Source of the DNA: Bdellovibrionales bacterium
GTDB taxonomy: Bacteria > Bdellovibrionota > Bdellovibrionia > Bdellovibrionales > Bdellovibrionaceae
DNA length: 5,845 bases
Reading direction: 5' to 3'
Assembly (NCBI GenBank): GCA_027320785.1
Contig: DAHVKR010000098.1
Location: 1 to 5,845, forward strand
In this document: piece after piece, positions 5,506 through 5,845 of the stretch
Layout: every line of letters begins with the position of its first letter
Numbering within the stretch: position 1 is the stretch's first letter
Program-made: the position numbers and the translations under genes
The notes under the pieces: generated by a model
Told to the model about the DNA's origin: nothing
Seen by the model: only the letters and a program-made list of their open reading frames with translations
Database searches by the model: none

Positions 5506-5845
5506 ATGACAGGACCCACACAAACTCAAAAGCTTCATTCAATGGCTCAAAAAGAGCAAAAACTGGTTCCCTGGGCTCCAGCGCAGGTGACGTTTTCAGA
5601 TTACATGAAACAGCAAGACGATGTTTTGCCTGCTGAAGCCCATGTAACAGAGGGATCGCAGAACTTTTATGGTCTCACTATAGAAGACTTAGAAAAACTG
5701 ATCCGTCATATGGGCAAAGAGAAATATCGCACGCAACAATTGTTTAAATGGGTTTACGAGAAAAAAGTTTGTGATTTTGACCAAATGACGAACCTTTCGA
5801 AAGAGTTTCGATCTGAATTGAAAAACCTTTTTCATTTTGAGCTTC
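5506..5845 (+). CDS. rlmN: RlmN, dual-specificity 23S rRNA/tRNA adenine-C2 methyltransferase, N-terminal part
   Basis: RlmN is a cytoplasmic radical-SAM enzyme that methylates C2 of A2503 in 23S rRNA and A37 in some tRNAs. Only the first 113 codons are present; the frame continues beyond the window, so the CxxxCxxC cluster motif cannot be seen. The visible N-terminal domain is typical: GLTIEDLEKLIRHMG (56-70), KYRTQQLFKWVYEKKV (73-88) and the hallmark DFDQMTNLSKEFR (90-102). About 50 residues precede this domain, longer than usual, and are polar and Gln-rich. ATG 5506 is the first ATG after an in-frame TAG (5473-5475) but has no ribosome site; ATG 5542 and ATG 5605 are alternatives, also without one. 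The start codon overlaps the stop of a possible seven-codon leader frame. Confidence 0.88.
   Translation, partial: MTGPTQTQKLHSMAQKEQKLVPWAPAQVTFSDYMKQQDDVLPAEAHVTEGSQNFYGLTIEDLEKLIRHMGKEKYRTQQLFKWVYEKKVCDFDQMTNLSKEFRSELKNLFHFEL

Overview
The window reads as an ordinary chromosomal stretch from a Gram-negative, LPS-bearing bacterium. The evidence for that is a heptose kinase for LPS inner core, a type II signal-peptide lipoprotein and a secreted hydrolase. The moderately AT-rich sequence, good AAGGAG-type ribosome binding sites and the Asn/Tyr-rich lipoprotein would fit a Bdellovibrio-like lineage (Bdellovibrionota), but that assignment is inference from gene content only. There is no phage, transposon, CRISPR array, tRNA or rRNA.

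Layout. Positions 1-1486 are a minus-strand pair: a Glu/Leu/Phe/Val-type glutamate dehydrogenase (203-1486) whose stop overlaps (ATGA) the start of a second gene at 206. That second gene looks like the N-terminus of a class 2 dihydroorotate dehydrogenase (pyrD), and its frame breaks at a G-rich tract near the window edge. Positions 1487-1605 are a divergent intergenic region. Positions 1606-4261 are a plus-strand pair: a secreted alpha/beta hydrolase of unknown substrate, then 22 bases later a stand-alone D-glycero-beta-D-manno-heptose-7-phosphate kinase (RfaE1/HldE kinase domain). A hairpin with A and T tracts on its two flanks (4261-4290) lies between this pair and the convergent minus-strand lipoprotein gene (4314-4850). 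After a 210-base divergent gap come a four-helix membrane protein of the PF04020 family (5061-5414) and the first 113 codons of rlmN (from 5506), which run off the window.

The genes do not form one pathway. The hydrolase and heptose kinase probably share a transcript and may both serve the cell envelope; gdh and pyrD are probably translationally coupled. I do not see an evident new multi-gene system. The points most worth following are the broken pyrD start, with an apparent 10-nt loss removing its Asp-Lys motif, the RNA structures at the gdh/pyrD junction, the Cys-repeat plus Asn/Tyr-rich lipoprotein, and the structured leader of rlmN. Several starts here are moved downstream from the longest possible frame because a clear ribosome binding site decides them.
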